Positions 10,903 through 20,844 of a stretch of 64,000 nucleotides of DNA are shown here, piece after piece. The DNA lies in the NCBI RefSeq assembly GCF_019720735.1, contig NZ_CP081302.1:1-64000 (forward strand), in the 5' to 3' direction. Position 1 is the first letter of the stretch. Each line of letters begins with the position of its first letter. Below the pieces are notes generated by a model that saw only the letters and a list, made by a program, of their open reading frames with translations, did no database searches and was not told the origin of the DNA. Made by a program: the position numbers and the translations under genes. Source of the stretch: Mycoplasma sp. Ms02 (GTDB taxonomy: Bacteria > Bacillota_I > Bacilli_A > Mycoplasmatales > Metamycoplasmataceae).

Positions 10903-11037
10903 GTTTAACACCTCACATTTTTATATATATTAATTTTATCACATTGCACCGAAAAGCCCCGAAAACTAGCTTTTTTAAAAGCTCCTTTTTCCTAAAATTC
11001 TTTGATATTTTTTTGTTTATAAAATATAATTTTAAGC
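10903..11037. other. divergent promoter region, GT2-like gene / ecfA1
   Basis: 135 nt between two divergent operons. The plus-strand -10 TATAAT is at 11025-11030. On the minus side an AT stretch around 10920-10935 offers a possible -10 upstream of the GAGGTG Shine-Dalgarno. No open reading frame was seen. Confidence 0.5.
11025..11030 (+). promoter_or_regulatory. -10 box of the ecfA1-ecfA2-ecfT operon
   Basis: TATAAT ending 7 nt before the ecfA1 ATG at 11038, with no Shine-Dalgarno between. A leaderless start is likely. Confidence 0.5.
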
Positions 11038-11836
11038 ATGATTGAATTAAAAAATGTAACTTTTAGGTACAGACCTGATTTAAAACCAGCTTTGAAAAAT
11101 GTAAACTTGAAAATTGAAGATGGTCAGTATGTTGCTGTTTTAGGACACAATGGATCAGGGAAAAGTACTTTATCTAAGGTCTTAGTGGCACTTTTAAAAC
11201 CACAAGAAGGGTCGGTTGAGATTGATGGCATCAAATATGCATCTGATACTAAAAAAGATATTAGGAAAAAAAATAGGTATTATCTTTCAAAATCCTGATA
11301 ACCAATTTATTGGTGCGTCTGTTGAGGATGATATTGCTTTTGGACTTGAAAATAAGCAAATAAATGAAAAAGAAATGCGTGAAACGGTGACAAAGTTTGC
11401 AGAATCTGTCGGTATGACTAAACACCTTTCGCGTGAACCTGAATTTTTATCAGGTGGTCAAAAACAACGTGTTGCCATTGCGTCTGTTTTAGCTTTAGAC
11501 CCAAAAGTTATTATCTTTGACGAAGTAACATCGATGCTGGATCCAAAAGGTAAATCTCGTGTAATAGAAATCATCAAACAGTTGCGTGAAACAAGAGAAA
11601 AAACATTAATTTCGATCACTCATGACATGGATGAAGCGATTTTAGCAGATGTTTGTTTAGTCTTTTCAGGTGGAGAATTAGTTGCTCAAGGATCGCCAAA
11701 AGATATATTAAAGAACAAAGAAATCATTGATCTTGCAAAAATTGACTCACCTTTTATCTATAAGTTGAGTGAAATGGTTGAAGGGATCGATCCAACATAT
11801 GATGAAGAGGAGTTTATTGAACAAATATGCAAGTAA
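11038..11836 (+). pseudogene. ecfA1: ECF transporter ATPase EcfA1, frameshifted in an A8 tract
   Basis: ATP-binding subunit of the energy-coupling module that drives vitamin uptake with interchangeable S components. Walker A GHNGSGKST is at residues 36-44. After codon 78 the frame breaks: a run of eight A at 11266-11273 turns [11 protein letters not shown] into KKN and a premature TAA at 11299-11301. With seven A the protein is continuous and complete: Q-loop [10 protein letters not shown], signature LSGGQKQRV, Walker B VIIFDEV, H-loop ITHD. Full length would be about 265 residues, normal for EcfA1. The A run could be a sequencing error, a reversible contingency tract, or a site where polymerase slippage restores some full-length product. 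The 3' end overlaps ecfA2 by 10 nt. Confidence 0.85.
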
Positions 11837-12972
11837 AAGTAAATAATCTATCTCAAACTTTTGGTAAAAAAACGCAACACACCTTTAAGGCTCTTGAAAA
11901 TGTTTCTGCTTCTTTTGAACAAGGAGAATATGTTGGTATTATTGGTCAAACTGGTTCTGGTAAAACTACTTTTATCGAACATCTAAATGCCTTACACTTA
12001 ACCGATGGTGGAAGTGTTGAATGAGCGTTTGACTCAGAAATTCAAGACAGAAAAGAAAAATTCAGCAAATTATCTTATTACGGTAAACCTTATACAAAAG
12101 AGTTTAGTGATCTTAAAAGTCAAAAAATAACTAAGTTAAAAAGAGAATACAAAAAGTTTAAAGAAAACGCCAAAAAATCTAAAACACAGAGCTATTCGGA
12201 AATTAAAGAGTTTAAAAAATACATAAAAGATCAAATTAAACAAGCGAAAAAAGACTGCAAATGAGAAATCAAAAACAATGCAGCTTCGTTCAAAGAACAA
12301 AAACAATTATGAAAAAGCAACAAGAGATCTTTAAAGCACATTAAAAAAATTAGACAAAATCTTGGTATTGTTTTCCAGTTTGCTGAGTATCAATTATTCA
12401 AGGAAACAGTAGAACAAGATATTGCCTTTGGTCCAATTTCCCATGGTTTAGATCCTAAAGTTGCAATCGAAAGAGCAAAAGAGTACCTTGAAATTGTAGG
12501 GTTAGGACCTGAGTTCTTAAAAAGAAGCCCTGCAGAGTTAAGTGGTGGTCAAAAAAGAAGAGTGGCAATAGCTGGGATTCTTGCAATGGAACCAAAATTC
12601 TTGGTCGTTGATGAGCCTATTGCTGGATTAGATCCAGTTGGAATTCATGAAATTTTGGAAATTTTCAAAAAACTAAATGAAAAAGGGATCACAATCATTA
12701 ACGTTTCTCATGACTTAGATAATATTTTGAAATACGCTTCAAGAGTTATTATGTTTAAAGACGGTAAGATTGTTAATGATGACAAAACTTACGAGGTGCT
12801 TAAGGATGTTAAGTTGTTAGACGAGTACCAACTTCAACCACCTAAATTGTTTAGAATTACTTCAAAACTAGAACAAAGAGGTTTAAAAGTTCCAAAAGTA
12901 ACAAGTATCGAAGATTTAGCAGCATTTTTAAACTCATACATGAAAAGCAAAAAAGGAGGTAAAAATGCGTAG
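11827..12972 (+). CDS. ecfA2: ECF transporter ATPase EcfA2 with a ~100-residue charged insertion
   Basis: 381 residues; EcfA2 is usually near 290. It is the second ATPase of the ECF module. Walker [10 protein letters not shown] is at 40-48, the Q-loop [12 protein letters not shown] near 180-191, signature LSGGQKRRV, Walker B FLVVDEP, and H-loop VSHD. Between Walker A and the Q-loop, where other EcfA2 proteins have a short loop, lie about 100 residues (roughly 68-168) rich in Lys, Glu and Ser and probably helical. The FQF.E.QLF Q-loop is the EcfA2 hallmark. It overlaps ecfA1 by 10 nt and ecfT by 8 nt. A GGAGG Shine-Dalgarno for ecfT is near its end. Confidence 0.93.
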
Positions 12973-13969
12973 TGTTTTTGGGCGTTTCATACCTGGCGAT
13001 GGGTTATTATATAAAATCGACCCACGTGTAAAAATCGCAACCACAATCATGATTATTGTTGCAATGTTCTTAGCAAGATACATCATTGATTTAACTATCC
13101 TTTTAGCTTTCCTGATGATTCTTTATATAGCGACAACTAGAAAAATTGTTGCATTGATAAGGTTAATTAAGTTTCCTATTTTAATTTCGATTTTCATTCT
13201 TGCAATGAACTTATACTCATTTAAGTATGGTAAAGATTATGTTTATGATGCTCAAAATCAGGCTCATAATTATAAAGAAATAGTTACGATGGTTAAAGAT
13301 GTCAAAGTATTAATTTGACCTAAAATGGGTATCGGAATTACTTTTGAGTCTTTAAACAAGACACTTTCGCTATTTGTCAGAATATATGGAATGATTATAA
13401 CAACAACATTATTGACAAATACAACTAAGCCAATCTTGATTACAAAAGGTATCGAAGATTTACTATTACCTTTAAAATTAATCAAAGTTCCTGTACACAT
13501 TGTTGCCATGATCATTTCGGTTGCTCTTAGATTTATACCAACCTTGTTAGATGAAGCTAACAGAATTATCAAGGCTCAATCATCGCGTGGAGTAGATTTT
13601 AAAAACGGAAATATGAAGGATAAAATCACAGCTTTTACAACACTGATAATACCTTTATTTATTTCTTCATTCTCAAAAGCAGAAGAGCTTTCTTATGCAA
13701 TGGAAACAAGGGGTTATGACCCTTATGGAGAAAGAACTAGATACCGTAAATTAAAGTTACATTTTAGAGATTTAGTCTTCTTTTTAATCATTGTGGGACT
13801 TCTAACAGCAGTTATTTATAATTCAGTTCATGGTGGTTTTAACTTTGTAGAATTGACAAAAGATGCTATAAAAGAGTCCAAAGAAGCTGGAAACATAAAT
13901 GTTGAACACTTTATGTGAAGACCTTCGGGATATCTGCCAATTTGATACAAGTGAACAGCTATCTTATAA
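12965..13969 (+). CDS. ecfT: ECF transporter transmembrane subunit EcfT
   Basis: 334 residues, with four to six membrane segments and a last hydrophobic segment near residues 260-285. EcfT couples the two ATPases to S components in the membrane. The two coupling-helix signatures are visible: AQSSRGVD and AMETRGYDPYGERTR (family: A.RG.....RT). The S component FolT-like gene at 52.9-53.9 kb is a candidate partner. The Shine-Dalgarno AGGAGG is at the end of ecfA2. The C-terminal ~50 residues (GGFNFVELTKDA to WYKWTAIL) are hydrophilic with several TGA-encoded Trp. Its terminator arm directly downstream has been split by an insertion sequence. Confidence 0.93.
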
Positions 13970-13970
13970 T

Positions 13971-13981
13971 AAAAAGACCAG
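13971..13981 (+). other. left arm of an IS-split terminator
   Basis: AAAAAGACCAG just after the ecfT stop. It is perfectly complementary to CTGGTCTTTTT at 15312-15322 on the other side of the insertion sequence. Together they formed one bidirectional terminator for ecfT and the convergent lipoprotein gene. Confidence 0.75.
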
Positions 13982-13985
13982 TGTT

Positions 13986-15307
13986 TAAACTAGGACAGTT
14001 ATTTCGGAATTTAAATTATCTATATAAAGCACTTCAGGATTCCTGAGGTGTTTTAAAATTGAGTTTTTTCTGAAATCTTTCGGTGTTATATCATTCAATA
14101 AAATTGTTAATTTGACTTTTTAGTTCCACAAACGACATATCTTTTGTGGAAATGTTGTAAATAAGTTCAGTTTTTAGAATTGAGAAAAAGTATTCAATTT
14201 CTCTGTTATCCAACGAGTTTCCAACTCTACTCATTGAAATTTTGCCATTCAAGTTTTTTATTGTTTCTAAATATTCCTGACTAGAATATTGTGATCCATG
14301 ATCTGAGTGAATTACGAAGTCATGTATTTTGGAAAAGTTAATAGAAGTTAAAGAATCAAGAACCAGTTCAACATTATTAGTCCTACTTAGAGATCATCCG
14401 ACAATCTTTTTGGTTTTATTGTGTAAAACTGCTGACAAAAAGACATGATTTTCCTTAACGTCCTTAGGTGCAGAAATATATGTAACATCGGTTGAAAATG
14501 TTTCTTGTTTAAGTCCATCAAAATCTCTTTTCATTAGGTCTGGAAATTTAACATTTGTATTTTTAGATTCTTTTCTTTTTGATTTTTGTCTGATAACACA
14601 TTTCAAACCAAGTTTCTTCATTCTTCTTCCTATAGTCCTGTAATTAAGTGCTATTCCATGTTTTTTTAATATGTAAAAAGACAGTCTTTCCCTACCGAAT
14701 CTGAACTTAGTATCTTCCATAGCTTTTTTAATTATTTCCATCTCTTTCTGAATTTGAGATTTTTTAAATGTCATTTTGTATGACCTTTTTACAAAGTCAT
14801 AAAAAGTAGATTTTTTAAATAAGAAACATAAAATTAGTTGTGATCTTTTCCTGGATTTGCCTTTCTTTTGGTTTAAAAGTTTTATGGCATCTTGAATTGT
14901 AAAATCAACACCATTACGATCAAAAATCTCTCTAAACATTTCTATAACAAAAACCATGTCTTCTTTATCAAAAACATCGTAATCTACTTTTCACTCTGGG
15001 CTGCTTAGGTCAACCTTTCTTTTTCTTCCTCTTCTTTCGATTGATGGTTTTTTCTTTTCTGGCAAAGTACCTTTTTCTTTGTAATTCATATAATAAATTT
15101 TAAATTTTTTATACAAACTTGGTTTACCAAAATCAACAAAGAACTTTTCTTTTATATATAAGAAAAACATCTTGTCTCCATACTTCTCAAAATTAAACTT
15201 TTCATAAACTTTAAAGAGTTTTATAAGCATTTCATTGTTTAAGTTTTTCATTCTTGCTCCTTTAGAAAAATAAAAATCGGAATTTCCGATTTTTTTGTCC
15301 TAGTTTA
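13986..15307 (-). mobile_element. IS3-like insertion sequence, copy 1 (1322 bp)
   Basis: Bounded by inverted repeats TAAACTAGGACA (13986-13997) and its complement at 15296-15307, with a further shared TCGGAA block inside, giving an imperfect ~27-bp repeat. It carries one transposase gene on the minus strand and is near-identical to copy 2 at 33127-34448, with four single-base differences noticed. A hairpin with a T run lies just inside each end: 14030-14054 (CACTTCAGGA/TCCTGAGGTG) and 15272-15296 (AAATCGGAA/TTCCGATTT). Both can stop transcription entering the element. Flanking triplets are GTT and CTT, so no exact target duplication is seen. Orientation follows the transposase. Confidence 0.93.
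14016..15251 (-). CDS. IS3-family transposase, copy 1
   Basis: 411 residues in a single frame once TGA is read as Trp; many IS3 elements need a frameshift between OrfA and OrfB, this one does not. The N-terminal ~100 residues are basic and helix-turn-helix-like (RRGRKRKVDLSS). The C-terminal half is an rve/DDE integrase domain: Asp in ETFSTDVTYIS, Asp in VIHSDHGSQYSS, and Glu in NSLDNREIEYFFSILKTE, with the IS3 spacing. HTH_21-like residues (KFRFGRERLSFYILKKHG) precede the catalytic core. It differs from copy 2 by Phe versus Leu in KMT(F/L)KKSQ. The protein looks intact, so the element may be active. Confidence 0.93.
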
Positions 15308-15323
15308 CTTGCTGGTCTTTTTA
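15308..15323 (-). terminator. right arm of the IS-split terminator
   Basis: GCTGGTCTTTTT just beyond the stop of the lipoprotein gene (15324). Its partner arm is now 1.3 kb away at 13971-13981, so the original hairpin can no longer form locally. The IS end hairpin at 15272-15296 probably terminates the lipoprotein transcript instead. Confidence 0.65.
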
Positions 15324-15701
15324 TTATCCTAGAATTTCGCCAAATGTTTCGTATGCTCAGTTTAAACTGTTTACTTTTCTTAGGATTCGCTCTTTGTTTT
15401 CAAAGCTTAAAGTACTAAACTCTTCGATCATATTTTGAATACCCTCATCACTATAATCACCTTGTAATAAAGCGTTGATCTCCTCAAGCTCTTTTTTTGA
15501 TTTAGAAGAAGCAGCTTCACCTAATTTTGCTAGTTCTTGGCTTAAAACGTTGTATTTATCTTTGATAATTTTTTGAATTTTAAGTAATTCTGATTTAAGT
15601 TCTCGTTCAAGTGAAGGCAATTCTAGTGAACAAGAAGTTAATATCGGTGCAAACGCTAAAGATGTAATTGAGCCAATGGTAAGAAAATACTTTTTAAACA
15701 T
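15324..15701 (-). CDS. small lipoprotein
   Basis: 125 residues with a signal peptide and lipobox ILTSC (Cys at about 24), so it is expected on the outer face of the membrane. The mature part is charged and helical, with coiled-coil-like stretches (LERELKSELLKIQKIIKD, KSKKELEEINALL). No family was recognised. It starts 9 nt after the tex stop with GGAG as Shine-Dalgarno, so it is the last gene of the NERD-tex operon. Confidence 0.85.
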
Positions 15702-15710
15702 AATTACTCC

Positions 15711-17822
15711 TTAAATTTGACCACTTAGTCGATTTTTATCTTTGTCAATATTAATGATCTCAACTTCAACGTCCATTCCAATTCCTAATTCATTAAGTGT
15801 TCGATTGACTAATTTTGAAGTATGTACAAAAACGCTGTTTTTAATACCTATGAAAATAAACAGTCCAAAGTCTGTGATATTTTCAATTCTTCCTCAGTAT
15901 TTTTGATTTAAAACAACATCATCAATGGTTTCTAAAGATTCGTCAATTTTAAATCCTGTCTTTTTATCCCTAATATCTTTTTGGGGGTTTTGCAGTGATT
16001 CGATGATTAATTTAACTGTAAACAAGTCTGATTCGTATTCATTTGCAAGTTCATTTAAATTAGGTAAATCAATTCCAAAGCTGTTGTTTTCTTGGTCATA
16101 ATTGTAGTCTTTCATGATTTTTTTAGCTATTTTGTAAGACTCGGGGTGAATACTTGTTTTATCAAGAAATTCGCTAGATTCAAAAATCCTTAAAAATCCA
16201 ATTGCCTGTTCAAACGTTTTAGAACCTAAACCTTTAACTTTCTTAAGGTCTTTTCTGCTTGTGAATAATCCGTTTTCGAGTCTATGATCAATAATTTTTT
16301 GAGCCATTTTTTCGGATAAACCTGAAATATGAGTCAAAATTTGTTTTGTTGCAGAATTTAAGTTTACACCAACAAGGTTTACTACTTTTTGCACCTTGAA
16401 ATAAGTTGCCTTGGTTAATTCCTTTTGGTTTAAATCGTGTTGATATTGCCCAACACCAATAGATTTAGGATCAATTTTAACAAGTTCGTTTAAAGGATCC
16501 TGAAATTTACGCCCTATATTTATTGCAGATCTTAGTTCTACAGTAAGATCTGGAAATTCTTCTTGAGCAATTTTGGATGCTGAATAAACACTAGCTCCAA
16601 TTTCGCTAACTATTTCAACTTTTACGTCGATGTTGTTAATTTTAAGTCTGTTTTTTACAAAAGCAGATGTTTCGTGGCTTGCAGTACCACTACCAACAAC
16701 AATAATGTCAATTTTGTTTGTTTTTACAAAATTATCAAATCAAGCTGTTGATTGCTGAATTTTGGCATTTGAAGCTGAATGTGGATACAAAATATGTGTT
16801 GTTATTAAATCCCCGTTTGGTTTTAAATAAGCTATTTTGCAGCCATTTACGTAAGCAGGATCGATTGCTAAAATGTATTTGTCTTTGACAGCACTTCCCA
16901 TCAGCAATGTTTCGATATTGTTGGCAAATAATTTAATAGCTTCAACTTCAGCTTTTTCAAATAGTTCAGATCAAATTTCTCTTTCGATTGAAGGGATTAT
17001 CAGTCTTTTTAGCGAATCTTCAATGGCATCTTTGATAAACTTGAAGTGTTTTTTCTTATCGCAAAACTTTTTAATTAATTTTGATTTAACAAAGTCTAAA
17101 TTAATTTCAAATTTTAAATCAATTATTTTAAGATTATGTGCTCTTGAGATTGCTAAGACTTGGTGATTCTTAATATAGTTTGTTGAAATTGAGTAATCAA
17201 AATAATTTTCAAACTTATAAGCCTCTTCATGTTCTGTTTTTTTCTTCTTAGTAACGATTTTTGAGTACTTTAAATAGTCGTTTTTAATCATTTCGCGAAC
17301 TTTTGGATCTTGCGAAATCCACTGTGAAACAATGTAAATCGCATTTTCTAGAGCAAATTCAACACTTGGTACTTTTTCGTTAATAAAAGTTTGTGCATAT
17401 TTAAAAATGTTGCTTTGTGGGTCGTTAGAAAACATGATTTCTTTTGCAAGTGGTTCTAAACCAAGTGCAATTGCGTCGCTTGCCTTTGTTTTTTTACCAA
17501 GTTTAAATGGTTCATAGATTGTTTCAAGGTCTTGCTTTTTTTGTGCAGAATCTAGCATTTTTAGGATTTCAGGAGTTAAAAGAGCTCTTTCTTCTAAAAT
17601 CTTAATAATCGCTTCTTTACGGGCAAAAAATTCCTGGTAATATGTGTATTCTTGGAAAATTTGGTTAACTTGTTCTTCATCAAGATTTCCAGTTTGAGCC
17701 TTCCTATAACGCGAAATGAAGGCAACGGTTGAGCCCTCATCCAACATTTTTTTAGTTTCGAGAATGTTTTGCTCACTAATGCCCATTTTTTGGGCTAATA
17801 AAGATATAACTTTTTCGTTCAT
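15711..17822 (-). CDS. tex: Tex-like RNA-binding/transcription accessory protein
   Basis: 703 residues, matching Tex (about 720-780). Domains in order: N-terminal helical region with EGSTVAFISRYRKAQTGNLDE (the Tex signature), a YqgF/RNase H-like domain (YILAIDPAYVNG ... IIVVGSGTASHET), helix-hairpin-helix segments (NLNSATKQILTHISGLSEKM, VKGLGSKTFEQA) and a C-terminal S1 domain (GRIENITDFGLFIFI). The usual AiDPG reads AIDPA. Tex proteins bind nucleic acid and affect transcription and tolerance of antibiotics or toxins. The start shares a base with the stop of the upstream NERD gene (TAATG). Confidence 0.92.
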
Positions 17823-18565
17823 TATTTTTGTCCTGTGATTTTCTTGAATTTAACTGCTTCTTGCGCAGTTCTTGCTCTCATGTTTTCGATGATGCTTGCA
17901 AAGTGTTGTTTATTAACTTTGTTTTCAAAACTTTCTGTTGATTTAACAATTTTTTCAAATGCTTTTGGTAAATCTTTGTCGTTAACTAAAACGTGGTGAG
18001 ATGGAACGTTATAGATATCGAATTTAGCGTCATTAGGTGCAATAATTAATGATAAAAGTGGAGCTTTTTCATTGCTTGGTTGCATTCCACGAATATGTTT
18101 CATGTGTTTTAAGTTTTGTAAAAGAGGGTTTTTAATTTTATTCTTTTTGCCTCTGTTATTAGTTATGTACAAGTATTCGGAAGAGCTATCTCCAGATATG
18201 CTGCCATGATAACTTTTCATTTCGACTACAATTGCAACTTTTTCGTTATATAAAAGTCCATCAATTTCAAACATTTTTCCATCGTATTGGAAAGTTCCAC
18301 CATTGATAAATTCGAAATTGTTTTTTCAGGCCAAGTCTTTAACTGTTTTTGAAACGCTGCTTTCAAAAATCAGACCTTCAGTATTTTTTTTGTGTCTTGT
18401 TTTGAGGTAATAAACCAAAAAAACAATTCCTGCAATTAATAATAAATTGACAATTACCAGACCAGAAATAAAACCAGCCATGTTTATTTGATCAACAGCT
18501 TCGCTAGTGCTGCTTGGTTCTGTAGATGCATTTAATGCTTCTTCTGTTTCGTATAATAAATTCAT
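17822..18565 (-). CDS. membrane-anchored NERD-domain protein
   Basis: 247 residues. One membrane segment at about 30-52 (GFISGLVIVNLLLIAGIVFLV) is followed by a nuclease-related NERD domain. Asp102 (FEIDG) and Glu115-x-Lys117 (VVEMK) form the D...ExK core of the PD-(D/E)XK fold. Gln is not obvious further on. NERD proteins are putative nucleases, often membrane-tethered and of unknown role. It is first in an operon with tex and a lipoprotein. A TATAAT box 6 nt before the ATG suggests a leaderless transcript. Confidence 0.82.
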
Positions 18566-18571
18566 ATTTCT

Positions 18572-18577
18572 ATTATA
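18572..18577 (-). promoter_or_regulatory. -10 box of the NERD-tex operon
   Basis: TATAAT on the minus strand ending 6 nt before the ATG at 18565; no Shine-Dalgarno between. Confidence 0.5.
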
Positions 18578-18663
18578 TAGAACATTTGGTGTCTTAATGG
18601 TTATGTATAACGCTTTTTTAGCTTTTTGAATGGTAAAGATTTAAATTATTTTAAAATTGTATT

Positions 18664-19881
18664 ATGCTCAATTTAGCCAATGAAATAAGACCAAAAACAC
18701 TAGATGAAATTGTCGGTCAAAAAGATGCAGTTTTACTGCTTAAAAAAGTCGCAAAACTCAAATTAGGTACTAGTTTTATTTTCTTTGGAGAAGCTGGAAC
18801 GGGTAAATCTTCAGCTGCTTTTGCACTTGCAAATGATATGGGATATGAATATGGTTATTTCAATGCAACAACAGACTCAAAAGCTGATTTGGTTGCAATG
18901 CTCCGATCAAAGCAGATTTTGATCATTGACGAAATTCATCGTTTAAACAAAGATAAACAAGATATCTTGCTTTCTTATTTGGAGTTTGACAAAATAATTG
19001 TTTATGCAACAACGACTGAAAACCCTTATTTTAGGGTTAATCCTGCAATACGAAGCAGAATGCAAATTGTGAAGTTTTTAAAACTAAATGAAGAAGAAAT
19101 TACAGATCAACTTGAAAAAATTGTTGCAAAAAGGTTCCCAGATCTTAAAGTTAAACGTGAACATCTTTTGACAATGAGTAGATTTAGTGCAGGTGATTTT
19201 AGAAGTGCAATCAACAATTTACAAATGGTTGCTTTATTTACAGAAAAAGAGCAAGAAGTTACACATGAACTTCTAAAAATAGTTATTCCAAACATTAATT
19301 TCTATAGTGATATGAAAGATGGTGAGCATTACAACAATTTATCAGCATTTCATAAATCATTGAGAGGAAGTGATGTGGACGCAGCGTTGTATTACGGAGC
19401 CTTAATTTTAAAAACAGGTGATTATCAAGGTTTGATAAGAAGAATGAACTGTGTTGCTTATGAAGATATTGGGATGGCAAACATTCCGATAATTACAAGA
19501 ATGGAAGCTGTTTTTAATACCGTTGAAAGATTAGGTTTTCCTGAAGCAAATTTAGCAATTGGTTTTGGTATTGTTGATTTAGCTCTTTCACCTAAAAGCA
19601 ATAGTACGTACATTGCTTTTAAAAAAGCCTTAAATACAGTAGAAGAAGGTAAAATATATAGGATACCTTCTCATTTAAGAGATTCACATTACAAATCGGC
19701 ACCAAAATTAGGGGATGGAGTTGGTTATAAATATCCTCATGATTTCCCTGATCATTGAGTAAATCAAACTTATTTACCAAAAGAATTGCAAGATATTAGA
19801 TTTTATGAATCTCAAAATTCTGATTATGAGAGAAAATTACAAACTTATTGAGATAAAATCAAAAACTTCAACAAGAAATAG
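18664..19881 (+). CDS. rarA: replication-associated recombination protein RarA
   Basis: 405 residues. AAA+ ATPase of the RarA/MgsA/WRNIP1 family, related to clamp loaders and acting at stalled replication forks. It opens LANEIRPKTLDEIVGQKD (family: RP..ld...GQ.h). Walker A GEAGTGKSS is at 42-50, and Walker B LIIDEIHRLNK near 87. The C-terminal tetramerisation part (MAREDIG equivalent AYEDIGMAN, AKNSTYIAFK-like SKSNSTYIAFKKAL) is present. One TGA at 19759 and another near the end encode Trp. It is followed 9 nt later by pheS with an AGGAGG Shine-Dalgarno, so it heads a rarA-pheS-ung-pheT-glyA run. Confidence 0.93.
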
Positions 19882-19890
19882 GAGGACAAG

Positions 19891-20844
19891 ATGCTAGATT
19901 TAAATAAAATTAATAATTTAGAAGATTTAAAGAATATTAAGAACAAACTTCTTTCAGAAGGAAGTGAATTAAATGAGCTTACAAACAAGTTAAAAAGTGC
20001 TCAACCACACGAAAAAAAGGAAATTGGAAAACAAGTTTCTGATTTGAAAAAACAATACGAAGAATTCTTCAAAAAAGCACAAGAAAGAATTGAAATGCTT
20101 GAAATTGAAAGAAAAATGAATGCTGAGATTTTAGATGTTACTAAACCCAACCACTTTGTTAGTTCATTGCACTTAATTACGCAAATCGAAAATAGAATGC
20201 GTGAATGATTTGTGCAAAATGGTTATTATGAGCAAACAGCAGGTGAAATTGTTTCAGATTTATTTAATTTTGAAAGATTAAATATTCCTGAGGATCACCC
20301 AGCAAGAGCGATGCACGATTCTTTATATCTTAATGCAAAAACTTTATTAAGAACACATAATACAGGTATTTCAGCAGTTGAATTAGAGAAAAATAAAAAT
20401 CAAGCTTTTGCGACTTTTGCGATTGGTAAGGTTTATAGAAATGACGAAGATGACGCAACTCACTCACACCAATTTACTCAAGTTGATTTTGTCAATGTAG
20501 GACGTGTTTCGTTTCCTAATTTAATTTGAACTTTGAAATCTTTACTAAGCTATGTTTTAGAGCAAGAAGTGGAAGTTCGTTTAAGACCTAGCTATTTCCC
20601 TTTCACAGAACCGAGTGTTGAAGTTGATATGTTTTACAACAACAGATGAATTGAAGTGCTAGGAGCTGGTATGTTACATCCAAACGTGATGAAAATGGCA
20701 GGTTTTACAGATAAAAACTTAAATGCTTTTGCAGCAGGAATTGGGATTGAAAGAATAACAATGATCAAATATGGTGTAAAAGATATTCGTGATTTTTACA
20801 GAAATGATTTAAGAGTGCTAGGACAATTTAAATATGAAAAATAG
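19891..20844 (+). CDS. pheS: phenylalanine-tRNA ligase alpha subunit
   Basis: 317 residues, catalytic subunit of the alpha2-beta2 class II synthetase. The N-terminal coiled coil is at about residues 10-85. Motif 2 appears as [19 protein letters not shown], and motif 3 as [17 protein letters not shown]. The conserved [11 protein letters not shown] and [10 protein letters not shown] segments are present. AGGAGG Shine-Dalgarno 5 nt before the ATG. Three TGA codons encode Trp. The ung gene starts within its last codons (11-nt overlap), an unusual insertion of a repair gene between pheS and pheT. Confidence 0.95.

Noticed and set aside
13270-13572. 100-residue open frame antisense to ecfT
   Set aside because: Hydrophobic only because it is complementary to a membrane protein gene; no start signals.
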